A DNA stretch of 5,824 nucleotides, taken from assembly GCA_013214245.1 (NCBI GenBank), contig JABSQE010000146.1, positions 1 through 5,824 of the forward strand, written 5' to 3'. Below, in pieces: positions 1-5,748 of this stretch (positions are counted from its first letter, which is position 1; every line of letters starts with the position of its first letter). The notes below the pieces were generated by a model that worked only from the letters and a program-made list of their open reading frames with translations, searched no databases and was not told where the DNA came from. This stretch comes from Hyphomicrobiaceae bacterium (lineage in GTDB: Bacteria; Pseudomonadota; Alphaproteobacteria; Rhizobiales; Hyphomicrobiaceae). The position numbers and the translations under genes are program-made.

Positions 1-431
1 ACAAATTCGAGTGATATTTCTGGCACCTGCAGCGTGCGACCTGGAAAGCGTACGTGATAAAAGACACCGCCCGGTTCGTTACGTAGAACTCTAAGTATCT
101 GGCCTTCATCGCCTGGTCTCGCGATAACCTCACCTGACACCGCCAACTGAGCCTTAGGTGTTACCTTTTCGCGGAATTCAAATTGATTAGGCACCCAAGG
201 AACTGAAACTGGTTGTACTTCAGGCTCTCTGCATCCAACTACTTTATCGGCATCAATGAAGTGCACCGTGTAAATGATTTGGTCCTGTAAAAATGTTCCG
301 ATATCGCGAACAAAACCAACGCTGCCTCGTCGAATCAAAAGCGCACCGACTGTACTGCCTGGAAATGTCCCATCATCTCGAATATTCCTGATAACGCGAA
401 CTTCATCTCCATACCCATATTTCGGCCGCAT
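1..431 (-). CDS. nifZ: NifZ, MoFe-protein maturation factor (3' end cut by window edge)
   Basis: NifZ is a small cytoplasmic protein that helps mature the nitrogenase MoFe protein, in particular formation of the second P-cluster. The frame stays open from ATG at 431 to base 1, giving 143 codons; family members are about 150 residues, so only a short C-terminal tail is missing. The start MRPKYGYGDEVRVIRNIRDD is characteristic of the family, followed by RRGSVGFVRDIGTFLQDQ (about residues 35-52), YTVHF and VGCREPEV. A second, related module follows (about residues 100-143): AVSGEVIARPGDEGQILRV, then YHVRFPGRTLQVPE, so the usual two-module structure is present. GGAG at 443-440 lies 8 bases before the ATG and fixes the start. 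It follows nifW by 51 bases with no visible terminator or promoter between them, so the two are probably cotranscribed. Confidence 0.95.
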   Translation of the reverse strand, partial: MRPKYGYGDEVRVIRNIRDDGTFPGSTVGALLIRRGSVGFVRDIGTFLQDQIIYTVHFIDADKVVGCREPEVQPVSVPWVPNQFEFREKVTPKAQLAVSGEVIARPGDEGQILRVLRNEPGGVFYHVRFPGRTLQVPEISLEF

Positions 432-482
432 AGTTCACACTCCAGTGATTAATTTATTCAAATGTTTTCATTTATTTACGCT

Positions 483-794
483 CTACTTGCGCACCAACTC
501 CAACGGTACAAAACTAGTATGCGGTTGGAGAACTTTGAAAACTTTTTCCGTGCGTGCGTCAGAGTGCACAAAATCATTATAAGCTTGGAATAGAAAACTT
601 TTATAATAGGCTTCACAATCAGCCACATTCTTTGGTGCTTCTAAATCTTTTTCTAGATAATCGTGAAAGCGCTGAAGGATGTGTAAGCGATTGACGTGGA
701 CAACTCTTGGGTCATAGTCAATCTCAAAGTAGTCAAGAAAATCTTCTGCGCTAGACAATTCCTTAAGCTCACGCTCAAATTCAAAATTTCTCAT
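483..794 (-). CDS. nifW: NifW, nitrogenase-stabilizing/protective protein
   Basis: The product is 103 residues, the usual NifW size. NifW binds the MoFe protein during its maturation and has been linked to oxygen protection; it acts in the cytoplasm, often alongside NifZ. Family signatures seen are LSSAEDFLDYFEIDYDP (about residues 13-29), the hallmark NRLHILQRFHDYL (35-47) and AYNDFVHSDARTEKVFKV (71-88), ending FVPLELVRK. The ATG at 794 is preceded by AAAAGGAG (813-806) with 11 bases of spacing, a strong if slightly long Shine-Dalgarno. nifZ follows 51 bases downstream. Upstream lies an AT-rich gap and the cysE remnant, so nifW may depend on read-through from nifV or on a promoter in that gap. 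No damage is seen in the reading frame. Confidence 0.95.
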   Translation of the reverse strand: MRNFEFERELKELSSAEDFLDYFEIDYDPRVVHVNRLHILQRFHDYLEKDLEAPKNVADCEAYYKSFLFQAYNDFVHSDARTEKVFKVLQPHTSFVPLELVRK

Positions 795-1052
795 GTATTT
801 ATGTGCTCCTTTTATAGTACAACGCTATATTTGATTATAGGTAAAGCTTATTAAAGGGATTAATCTGATCCCGTTTTTGCACCTTTTCATCATTAAATTG
901 TTAGCCCTGTAGTGCTTGATCACCCTTTATAGAATGCTCGGATAATTTCTTGTTGCTAAATTTTTTTAATGTAAACCCAAAATATATCCAATACTTCTGC
1001 GAAAAGATCTGAAATTGATTGGCGATAAAAAATTAGCATCGCGGAGGTCAAG
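795..1052. other. AT-rich spacer between cysE remnant and nifW
   Basis: This 258-base stretch shows no recognisable gene on either strand and is probably decayed cysE or filler sequence. Minus-strand open frames through it (for example one reading PEAFRAVLSWIMVICS near 1100-1050) do not resemble serine acetyltransferase or any nif protein I know. It contains a short hairpin, GGGAT-N7-ATCCC at 856-872. On the plus strand this is followed by CGTTTTT; on the nif (minus) strand only by CTTTAATAA, so it is a poor terminator for the operon. A TATAAT hexamer at minus 839-834 lies 40 bases before the nifW ATG, but no good -35 box is spaced to it. No GG-N10-GC sigma-54 site was found. Confidence 0.5.
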
Positions 1053-1298
1053 CTACAAATTACCATTATCCAAGACAACACAGCCCGAAATGCTTCTGGC
1101 ACAATACTGACAGAAGAGAAAAGACTGTACTCGTTGTGCATAACGCCAACCGTATCGCAACAAAAAGCGTGATATGATATATGTATCAATGGCAGTCACT
1201 CGTAGATAAATAGCAAGAATTTCAAACACCGAACGCGTTGCCAGGTAGTTTTGAAAAACGCAGATGACATCGCCTCTCATCATATTCCACAACGACAT
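1053..1298 (-). pseudogene. cysE: Remnant of nif-linked serine O-acetyltransferase (cysE)
   Basis: CysE makes O-acetylserine from serine and acetyl-CoA; nif-linked copies feed cysteine to NifS. Only 81 codons remain here before TAG, against roughly 240-270 in intact enzymes. The N-terminal helical domain is still readable: LWNMMRGDVICVFQ (residues 4-17), RSVFEIL (22-28), then Y-x5-AI (31-37), RF (44-45) and RYGWRYAQRVQSFL (48-61), in order and nearly in register with the family's R-x-D-xxxVF, SxxEVL, YPGLHA and LWRxG-xxLAR blocks. The RDPAAR and YPGLHA blocks are badly eroded. The left-handed beta-helix with its catalytic and acetyl-CoA-binding parts (HPGA, DHG, GVTLGG) is absent from all three minus frames downstream. 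The ATG follows the nifV stop by one base, with GGGAG six bases ahead, so ancestral coupling to nifV is preserved. A short expressed fragment is possible but could not be an acetyltransferase. Confidence 0.75.
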
Positions 1299-1299
1299 T

Positions 1300-2436
1300 C
1301 TATGCTCCCAAGCAATGTTGTGTTTGATGAAAACATACCAACTCATCGGCGGTCGGAGAACGTTTCAGCTTCTCGGCAAAACGGCGTACTTCAGGTAAAA
1401 TCCTCTGTGCAGCATCTCGTTCCAAAACTATTCCTAACTGAGCATAAGCATGTATCAGCCCTTTAGTACCAGAATGCTTACCAAGAACAAAATCATGGCG
1501 ACGACCAAGCTCTGCGGGATCAACAGCCTGATAATTACATGGATCTTTAATTAGCCCATCAACGTGAATTCCTGACTCATGTGAGAAAACTCGTTCACCT
1601 ACAAGGCTTTTTAAAGGCGAAACTCGGCACCCTGAAGCCTCCTCGACAAGTTTAGCGAGCGCATTATAATTTTGAAGATCAATTCCAGCATTGATACCAA
1701 AAAATTTAGATAAGCCAATAGTAATTTCTTCAAGAGGAGCATTTCCAGCACGCTCTCCTAGTCCAAATACAGTTGTATTGACATAATTAGCTCCACCTCT
1801 AACGGCCGCTAGAGAATTTGCCGTTGCCAATCCTATGTCGTCATGAGCATGTATCTCAATGGCTACGCCACTTACAGACCGTAAATCCTTAATGCGATCA
1901 TAAACTGTGAAGGGATCCATAATTCCGACGGTGTCAGCAAAACGAAAACGCTCTGCCCCTGCCATCTCAGCTATTTCCAAAATAGTTTTGAGAAAGTCAA
2001 CATCGGCTCGCGACGCGTCTTCACCACCGATGCTTACACGGAAACCTAGATCTAGAGCCATCGGTACCATAACCGAAATCTCTCTTAATACCCAATTTCG
2101 ATCACGATTAAGTTTTTTGTAGATTTGCTGGTCTGAAACTGGAATTGACAAATCAATCAAATCAATGCCAAGACCGCAAGCTGCTTGTAAATCATCCTTC
2201 CTCATTCGACACCATACCATTAGGTCAGCATTAAGCCCAAGTGAAGCAAGTTCGGAAATAGTTTCGCGCTCCTCTTTGCCCATGGCAGGGATACCAACTT
2301 CTAATTCCGGGACCCCAATAGCATCCAGCCGCTGAGCGATGTCAATTTTTTCAAGTTTTGAAAAGGCCACTCCCGCTGACTGTTCGCCATCACGGAGTGT
2401 TGTATCATTGATAAATACTTGGTGGGCCGGTGTCAT
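1300..2436 (-). CDS. nifV: NifV, homocitrate synthase
   Basis: NifV condenses acetyl-CoA with 2-oxoglutarate to (R)-homocitrate, the organic ligand of the iron-molybdenum cofactor. It belongs to the DRE-TIM metallolyase (isopropylmalate synthase-like) family. Numbered from the ATG at 2448, the TIM-barrel signature INDTTLRDGEQSAGVAF spans residues 13-29, with the DRE-type Arg19-Asp20; the metal-binding HAH is H200/H202 in EIHAHDDIGLATAN; TTVFGLGERAGNAPLEE spans 225-241; and the C-terminal FSHESGIHVDG (288-298) and GKHSG (323-327) are intact. Two starts are possible. GGAG (2453-2450) sits one base before the ATG at 2448, too close to serve it, but 13 bases before the ATG at 2436, so I prefer 2436 (378 residues). 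Homologues also begin just before the xDTTLRDGEQ motif. The end runs to one base from the cysE remnant's start codon. It lies 290 bases after nifS, without an obvious sigma-54 promoter. Confidence 0.96.
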   Translation of the reverse strand: MTPAHQVFINDTTLRDGEQSAGVAFSKLEKIDIAQRLDAIGVPELEVGIPAMGKEERETISELASLGLNADLMVWCRMRKDDLQAACGLGIDLIDLSIPVSDQQIYKKLNRDRNWVLREISVMVPMALDLGFRVSIGGEDASRADVDFLKTILEIAEMAGAERFRFADTVGIMDPFTVYDRIKDLRSVSGVAIEIHAHDDIGLATANSLAAVRGGANYVNTTVFGLGERAGNAPLEEITIGLSKFFGINAGIDLQNYNALAKLVEEASGCRVSPLKSLVGERVFSHESGIHVDGLIKDPCNYQAVDPAELGRRHDFVLGKHSGTKGLIHAYAQLGIVLERDAAQRILPEVRRFAEKLKRSPTADELVCFHQTQHCLGA

Positions 2437-2675
2437 TATAACTAACATGCTCCAGAAAATATGGCTACAGAAATAGGCGGTTCCAATACTGTAATGTAAC
2501 CAGCTTAATGCTAGCAGACTGTTAAACGAAACACGGGCCTAATCACCGCAACTAAAGTACAAGCGGTTTTCATGCGTAAATATTATTAAGATAAACAATT
2601 TCTTAATTTACGTACGCTGATTAATTCATCCGACTGCATCGCCATATTAATAACAAAAGATAATTTGTCCTAGCC

Positions 2676-2719
2676 GGCCGGAATAGTGCAACTCTTAATT
2701 TGCCATGCCCTTCCCGGCC
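2676..2719. repeat. GC-rich inverted repeat just downstream of nifS
   Basis: The arms GGCCGGAA (2676-2683) and TTCCCGGCC (2711-2719) pair over eight base pairs with one bulged base, around a 27-base loop. It begins eight bases after the nifS stop on the minus strand and is the only strongly GC-rich patch in an otherwise AT-rich 290-base gap. Inside the loop GCAA and TTGC could pair as well. No run of T follows on the minus strand (GCTAGGACAAATT), so it is not a typical intrinsic terminator. A 3' stabilising or processing structure separating nifS from nifV messages is possible. The rest of the gap (2437-2675) holds only an AT-rich 7-bp inverted repeat at 2585-2607 and short frames without recognisable homology. 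Confidence 0.5.
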
Positions 2720-2726
2720 GCATTTA

Positions 2727-3941
2727 TCACGCGTAGGTCGGCGAAAAAGCTTGAGCATTTTCCTTAAGGGGCCCTTCCTTTGACCAATAAGGCGAAAGCT
2801 GTCGAAGGCGACTTATGACTTCAGGAACAGCCGAAACAACCCTATCAATTTCATCTTGCGTATTATAATATGATAATGAAAATCTTATGGAACCGTGAGC
2901 TGCGGTGAATGGAATACCCATGGCGCGCATTACATGTGAAGGTTCGAGCGAGCCTGATGTGCAGGCCGACCCACTCGAAGCTGCAATCCCTTTTTTGTTT
3001 AGCATCATCAATATAGCTTCACCTTCGATATATTCGAAAGCAACGTTACAAGTATTAGGTAGTCGATTGCTCAGATCACCTGTGACATAACAATGAGAGT
3101 TAGCTGACAAAATTCCATTCTCGAGCCGGTCACGAAGCCCCCTAACTGTAGTGTTCTCAGCCACAATACGCTTTTGAGCAAGCTCAGCTGCAACACCTAG
3201 CCCTACTATAGAAGCTGTATTTTCAGTTCCTGCACGACGCCCTCTTTCCTGATGACCTCCTCGCATCATTGGGCGAAAACGTGTGCCACGCCTTAAGTAA
3301 AGTGCTCCTATCCCTTTCGGAGCATGCAACTTATGCCCTGACAAGGACAGCATATCAATTTTAGTCGTCCTGAGATCAACAGGAACCTTTCCTACTGCCT
3401 GAACGGCATCTGTGTGAAACATAACACCGGCCTTCGATGCTAACTCAGCCATTTCCACAACAGGAAAAATTGTACCTGTCTCGTTGTTGGCCCACATGAT
3501 TGTGACAAGAGCAACATCATCGTTGAGCTGACGCTTGTATGTATCGAGATCAAGTCGACCTTTCTCGTCAACATCTAGCCGAATAACCGTATAGCCTTCC
3601 TTATCTAGTTGATCACATACAGCAAGAATCGCAGGATGTTCAACAGCTGTTGTTATAATTGTCTTGCGTTGTGGTTGTGCTTTTACTGAAGATAAAATTG
3701 CTGTAGCGTTTGACTCCGTGCCGCATGATGTGAAGATAACTTCACTGTCAAACTCTGCACCGATCAAATTCTGAACTTGACACCTAGCGCTGTTAATTTT
3801 ACGCCCAACTTGATTCCCAAACTGATGAATAGAAGATGGATTTCCAAACTGTTCTGTGAAAAATGGCAACATGCTCTCGAGAACCTCGGGAGCCACCTTA
3901 GTTGTCGCATTATTATCAAAATAAATTCCTGAGACGGTCAT
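2727..3941 (-). CDS. nifS: NifS, cysteine desulfurase
   Basis: NifS is a pyridoxal-phosphate enzyme (aminotransferase class V) that converts cysteine to alanine and passes persulfide sulfur to NifU for Fe-S cluster building. The 404-residue length is normal. Visible motifs are YFDNNATTK (7-15), FTSCGTESN (70-78), the cofactor-stacking His102 in VEHPA, Asp178/Gln181 in HTDAVQAVG, the PLP lysine Lys204 in SLSGHKLHAPKG, the arginine-rich MRGGHQERGRRAGTEN (226-241), and the active-site loop SSGSACTSG with catalytic Cys327. The ATG overlaps the nifU stop in ATGA (four bases), and GAGGA at 3955-3951 lies nine bases ahead, showing translational coupling to its partner. The C-terminus (SPYWSKEGP onward) is variable in the family. 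No missing active-site residues are seen. Homology to housekeeping IscS exists, but the nif context and sequence make NifS clear. Confidence 0.97.
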   Translation of the reverse strand: MTVSGIYFDNNATTKVAPEVLESMLPFFTEQFGNPSSIHQFGNQVGRKINSARCQVQNLIGAEFDSEVIFTSCGTESNATAILSSVKAQPQRKTIITTAVEHPAILAVCDQLDKEGYTVIRLDVDEKGRLDLDTYKRQLNDDVALVTIMWANNETGTIFPVVEMAELASKAGVMFHTDAVQAVGKVPVDLRTTKIDMLSLSGHKLHAPKGIGALYLRRGTRFRPMMRGGHQERGRRAGTENTASIVGLGVAAELAQKRIVAENTTVRGLRDRLENGILSANSHCYVTGDLSNRLPNTCNVAFEYIEGEAILMMLNKKGIAASSGSACTSGSLEPSHVMRAMGIPFTAAHGSIRFSLSYYNTQDEIDRVVSAVPEVISRLRQLSPYWSKEGPLKENAQAFSPTYA

Positions 3942-4885
3942 AGTCCTGCTTCCTCAAGCTGACGCTTGCTTAATGGCACGACCTGTACGAACTCACCCAG
4001 CTCTTCCATTATCTTTTGTTGCAACCCATTTAATGTTAACCCCGCCATCTGACAGCCTACACAAGCTCCTGTAAGACTGACAAATACGGTCTTGTCTTGC
4101 ACGTCAATCAGTTTCACATCACCTCGATCTGCCTGCAGTGTTGGACGCACTTCTGCGATAGCTTTTTCAATCTTTTGTATACGCTGAACAAGGGTAAATT
4201 TTGGCTTTGTTGCTTTTTTTGAAGCAGCTAGCATTTCTGAAGTTATTGAAGCATCTACAGTTCGAGGTTCTTTAGCAAGATCTGGACGAACAGCATTAGG
4301 CACAAATATTTCCCCACGCGCTTTTAGCTCACGATCCAGAATTTCTTCAATTTTTTCGTGGCACGCTGAACACCCGGCTCCTGCTTTAGTGTAGTTAGCA
4401 ACGTCCTGAACGCTTGAAAGTTTATTAGCCTTTATTGTATCAACGATTAGTGGCTCTTCAATTGCGAAACATTTACAAATCAAAGCGCCTTCTTCGTGAT
4501 CATCTTTCCACACCTCCCCACGATAGTTTGCGACAGCTGCCTGCAATGCTTCTCGCCCCATCACCGAGCAATGCATTTTTTCCGGCGGCAAACCCTCAAG
4601 ATAATCCGCGATATCCTGGTTGGAAACTTCAAGTGCCTCATCCAACTTTTTACCTTTAATCATTTCTGTGAGCGCGGACGAAGAGGCAATCGCTGATCCG
4701 CAACCGAAAGTCTGAAAACCTGCCTCTTCAATCACTTCGGTCTCGGGGTTGACTTTCAATGTCAGCCGAAGCGCATCACCGCAACTAAGGGAGCCAACGT
4801 CGCCAATAGCGTTAGCGTCTTCGACAGCTCCGACATTACGCGGATTGTAAAAGTGCTCCTTAACAGTTTCAGAATAGTCCCACAT
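3938..4885 (-). CDS. nifU: NifU, modular Fe-S cluster scaffold
   Basis: NifU is the scaffold that receives sulfur from NifS and hands [2Fe-2S] and [4Fe-4S] clusters to nitrogenase components. It is full length (315 residues) with three modules: an N-terminal IscU-like domain with Cys35 (SLSCGDALR), Cys62 (TFGCGSAIASSS) and Cys106 (MHCSVMGREAL); a central ferredoxin-like 2Fe-2S domain with Cys137/Cys139 (ICKCF) and Cys172/Cys175 (GCSACHEKIEE); and a C-terminal Nfu domain with Cys275/Cys278 (GACVGCQMAG). With the start at 4885 (MWDYSETVKEHFYNPRNVG) the first seven cysteines fall at the same numbers as I recall for the Azotobacter protein. The frame is open upstream to an ATG at 4921, but that would add 12 unfamiliar residues, has no Shine-Dalgarno and lies at or before the predicted transcript start. 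The Shine-Dalgarno for 4885 is weak (GTGAGA). It overlaps nifS by four bases. Confidence 0.97.
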   Translation of the reverse strand: MWDYSETVKEHFYNPRNVGAVEDANAIGDVGSLSCGDALRLTLKVNPETEVIEEAGFQTFGCGSAIASSSALTEMIKGKKLDEALEVSNQDIADYLEGLPPEKMHCSVMGREALQAAVANYRGEVWKDDHEEGALICKCFAIEEPLIVDTIKANKLSSVQDVANYTKAGAGCSACHEKIEEILDRELKARGEIFVPNAVRPDLAKEPRTVDASITSEMLAASKKATKPKFTLVQRIQKIEKAIAEVRPTLQADRGDVKLIDVQDKTVFVSLTGACVGCQMAGLTLNGLQQKIMEELGEFVQVVPLSKRQLEEAGL

Positions 4886-4927
4886 AGTAAATTTCTCACA
4901 CAGTCTGCTAATCTGAACCATATGGCC

Positions 4928-4943
4928 GGCAAGATCACTGCCA
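4928..4943 (-). promoter_or_regulatory. Sigma-54 (-24/-12) promoter for nifU
   Basis: The minus strand reads TGGCAGTGATCTTGCC: GG at 4942-4941 and GC at 4930-4929 with exactly ten bases between them, close to the consensus TGGCACG-N4-TTGCA. It lies in the 115-base iscA-nifU gap, and transcription should begin near 4917, leaving a leader of about 30 bases before the nifU ATG at 4885. I found no exact TGT-N10-ACA activator site in the roughly 250 bases upstream, so NifA binding is not shown. The same bases also form a 7-8 bp hairpin (4924-4946), which may be chance. Confidence 0.7.
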
Positions 4944-5000
4944 GCCTACAGCCACCAGATGACATTTCAAATAACTAAAACTTTTTTTTAAGCCTTAGGA

Positions 5001-5330
5001 TCATTTACAAGCCTCGAATGATTTGCCGCATGCGCACTTGCGCGAAGCATTGGGGTTAGAAAATGTAAAACCAGATCCTTGTAAGCTGTCAACAAAATCA
5101 ACCGTAACGCCCTTTAAGACAGTTGCACTTGACGGATCAATATAAACACTTGTCTCTCCGCACTCGACAACACTGTCTCCGTCCTGGGGTTTTTCCTCAA
5201 GTGACATGGAATATTGCAGTCCTGAACATCCGCCATCGACAACAGCGATTCTTAACCCCCCTATTGGTTTATCAGAGGTTGCAGCAAATTTCAAAATAGC
5301 TTTTTGTGCATTATCTGTCAGTTCCAGCAT
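5001..5330 (-). CDS. iscA: IscA-nif (HesB-like), A-type Fe-S carrier
   Basis: This is the nif-linked A-type carrier, an accessory protein that carries iron or Fe-S clusters alongside NifU. The 109-residue length is typical, and the three ligands are at canonical positions: Cys35 in VVDGGCSGLQY, and Cys99 and Cys101 in SRKCACGKSFEA. FVDSLQGSGFTFSNPNA (79-95) is the conserved stretch preceding them. Cys57 and Cys108 are additional. I chose ATG at 5330 because a full GGAGG (5343-5339) sits eight bases ahead and homologues start here; the frame extends upstream to ATG 5345 and GTG 5354, but without better ribosome-binding signals. It is the first gene after a sigma-54 promoter and precedes nifU by 115 bases. 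It could equally be labelled hesB; a housekeeping erpA or iscA identity is unlikely in this setting. Confidence 0.93.
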   Translation of the reverse strand: MLELTDNAQKAILKFAATSDKPIGGLRIAVVDGGCSGLQYSMSLEEKPQDGDSVVECGETSVYIDPSSATVLKGVTVDFVDSLQGSGFTFSNPNASRKCACGKSFEACK

Positions 5331-5410
5331 ATTGAACGCCTCCATGAGTGACACAGCAAAAAAATACTTGTCTCAAAAGTTGCAAGTGAACTGTTTGTTT
5401 GCCTTGACAA

Positions 5411-5426
5411 AGCAATGCTTGTGCCA
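5411..5426 (-). promoter_or_regulatory. Sigma-54 (-24/-12) promoter for iscA-nifUSV
   Basis: The minus strand reads TGGCACAAGCATTGCT, an almost perfect match to TGGCACG-N4-TTGCW, with GG (5425-5424) and GC (5413-5412) separated by ten bases. Initiation is expected near 5400, giving a leader of about 70 bases to the iscA ATG at 5330. Two NifA-type activator sites lie upstream at the usual distance, so this is very probably the main nitrogen-fixation-responsive promoter of the group. Confidence 0.9.
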
Positions 5427-5487
5427 TAATGCGACGTTAGTCTAAGTTTTTGTTTTCAAGCAACTTTATAAATCGTCAATTTTCAAT

Positions 5488-5503
5488 TGTCGGATTTCCG
5501 ACG
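5488..5503. promoter_or_regulatory. Near-consensus NifA upstream activator site
   Basis: The plus strand reads TGTCGGATTTCCGACG, that is TGT-N10-ACG with one mismatch from the NifA site TGT-N10-ACA. Its arms TGTCGGA and TCCGACG form a seven-base palindrome with one mismatch, as expected for a dimeric activator. The centre is about 96 bases upstream of the predicted iscA transcript start, within the usual enhancer range. Confidence 0.6.
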
Positions 5504-5540
5504 CACGCTAACACTACTCGGATATAACGCCGAACGTATT

Positions 5541-5556
5541 TGTCAGTTCCACGACA
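5541..5556. promoter_or_regulatory. Consensus NifA upstream activator site (TGT-N10-ACA)
   Basis: The plus strand reads TGTCAGTTCCACGACA, an exact TGT-N10-ACA NifA-binding pattern. The centre is about 148 bases before the predicted iscA transcript start and 53 bases from the second, imperfect site, so the two could bind NifA together and loop to the sigma-54 polymerase. A single TGT-N10-ACA can occur by chance, but its position relative to the promoter supports it. Confidence 0.7.
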
Positions 5557-5644
5557 GCGGTACCCGGCTGCAACTTCATGCAAGTTTGAACGACACTCCA
5601 TTGCCGGCATGATTCAGATCCTTTCGCTACCATCGATAATTGAA

Positions 5645-5674
5645 GGCCCTAAGCACTTAATCAACTGTAGGGCC
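5645..5674 (-). terminator. Hairpin downstream of ferredoxin gene, possible terminator
   Basis: GGCCCTA and TAGGGCC form a perfect seven-base-pair stem with a 16-base loop, starting about 75 bases after the ferredoxin stop on the minus strand. The following minus-strand sequence, TTCAATTAT, is only loosely T-rich, so termination may be weak, or the stem may protect the 3' end of the upstream nif message. Its place between the ferredoxin gene and the NifA/sigma-54 promoter region fits an operon boundary. Confidence 0.35.
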
Positions 5675-5748
5675 GGAACAACATTTAAACTACAATGCAA
5701 TGTTATTCCAGCAAGTACTTGATTAAATCAAACCACAGAAGGCAAGCT

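Noticed and set aside
274..582. 102-codon plus-strand frame across nifZ and nifW
   Set aside because: It is antisense to two well-supported genes and resembles nothing known.
956..1189. 77-codon minus frame between cysE remnant and nifW
   Set aside because: It overlaps the recognisable cysE remnant in another frame, has no family resemblance and no good ribosome site; probably chance.
1300..1346. Possible frameshift at the nifV end, because the frame containing the cysE remnant stays open into nifV (to 1346)
   Set aside because: NifV ends naturally after the RRFAEKLKRSPTADEL segment at normal family length, and the cysE remnant has its own ATG and Shine-Dalgarno at 1298.
2687..2705. TGGCA...TTGCA on the minus strand between nifS and nifV, resembling a sigma-54 promoter
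   Set aside because: The GG to GC spacing is 13 bases; sigma-54 promoters need ten, and the spacing is strict.
4762..4965. 67-codon minus frame across the start of nifU
   Set aside because: It lies in another frame inside the clear NifU N-terminal domain and over the promoter; a shadow frame.
5080..5094. TGT...ACA inside iscA as a NifA site for the nifU promoter
   Set aside because: The spacing is nine bases, not ten, and there is no palindromic core.
5540..5722. 60-codon plus-strand frame upstream of iscA
   Set aside because: It has a non-ATG start, no ribosome site, no recognisable protein, and runs over the activator site and hairpin.
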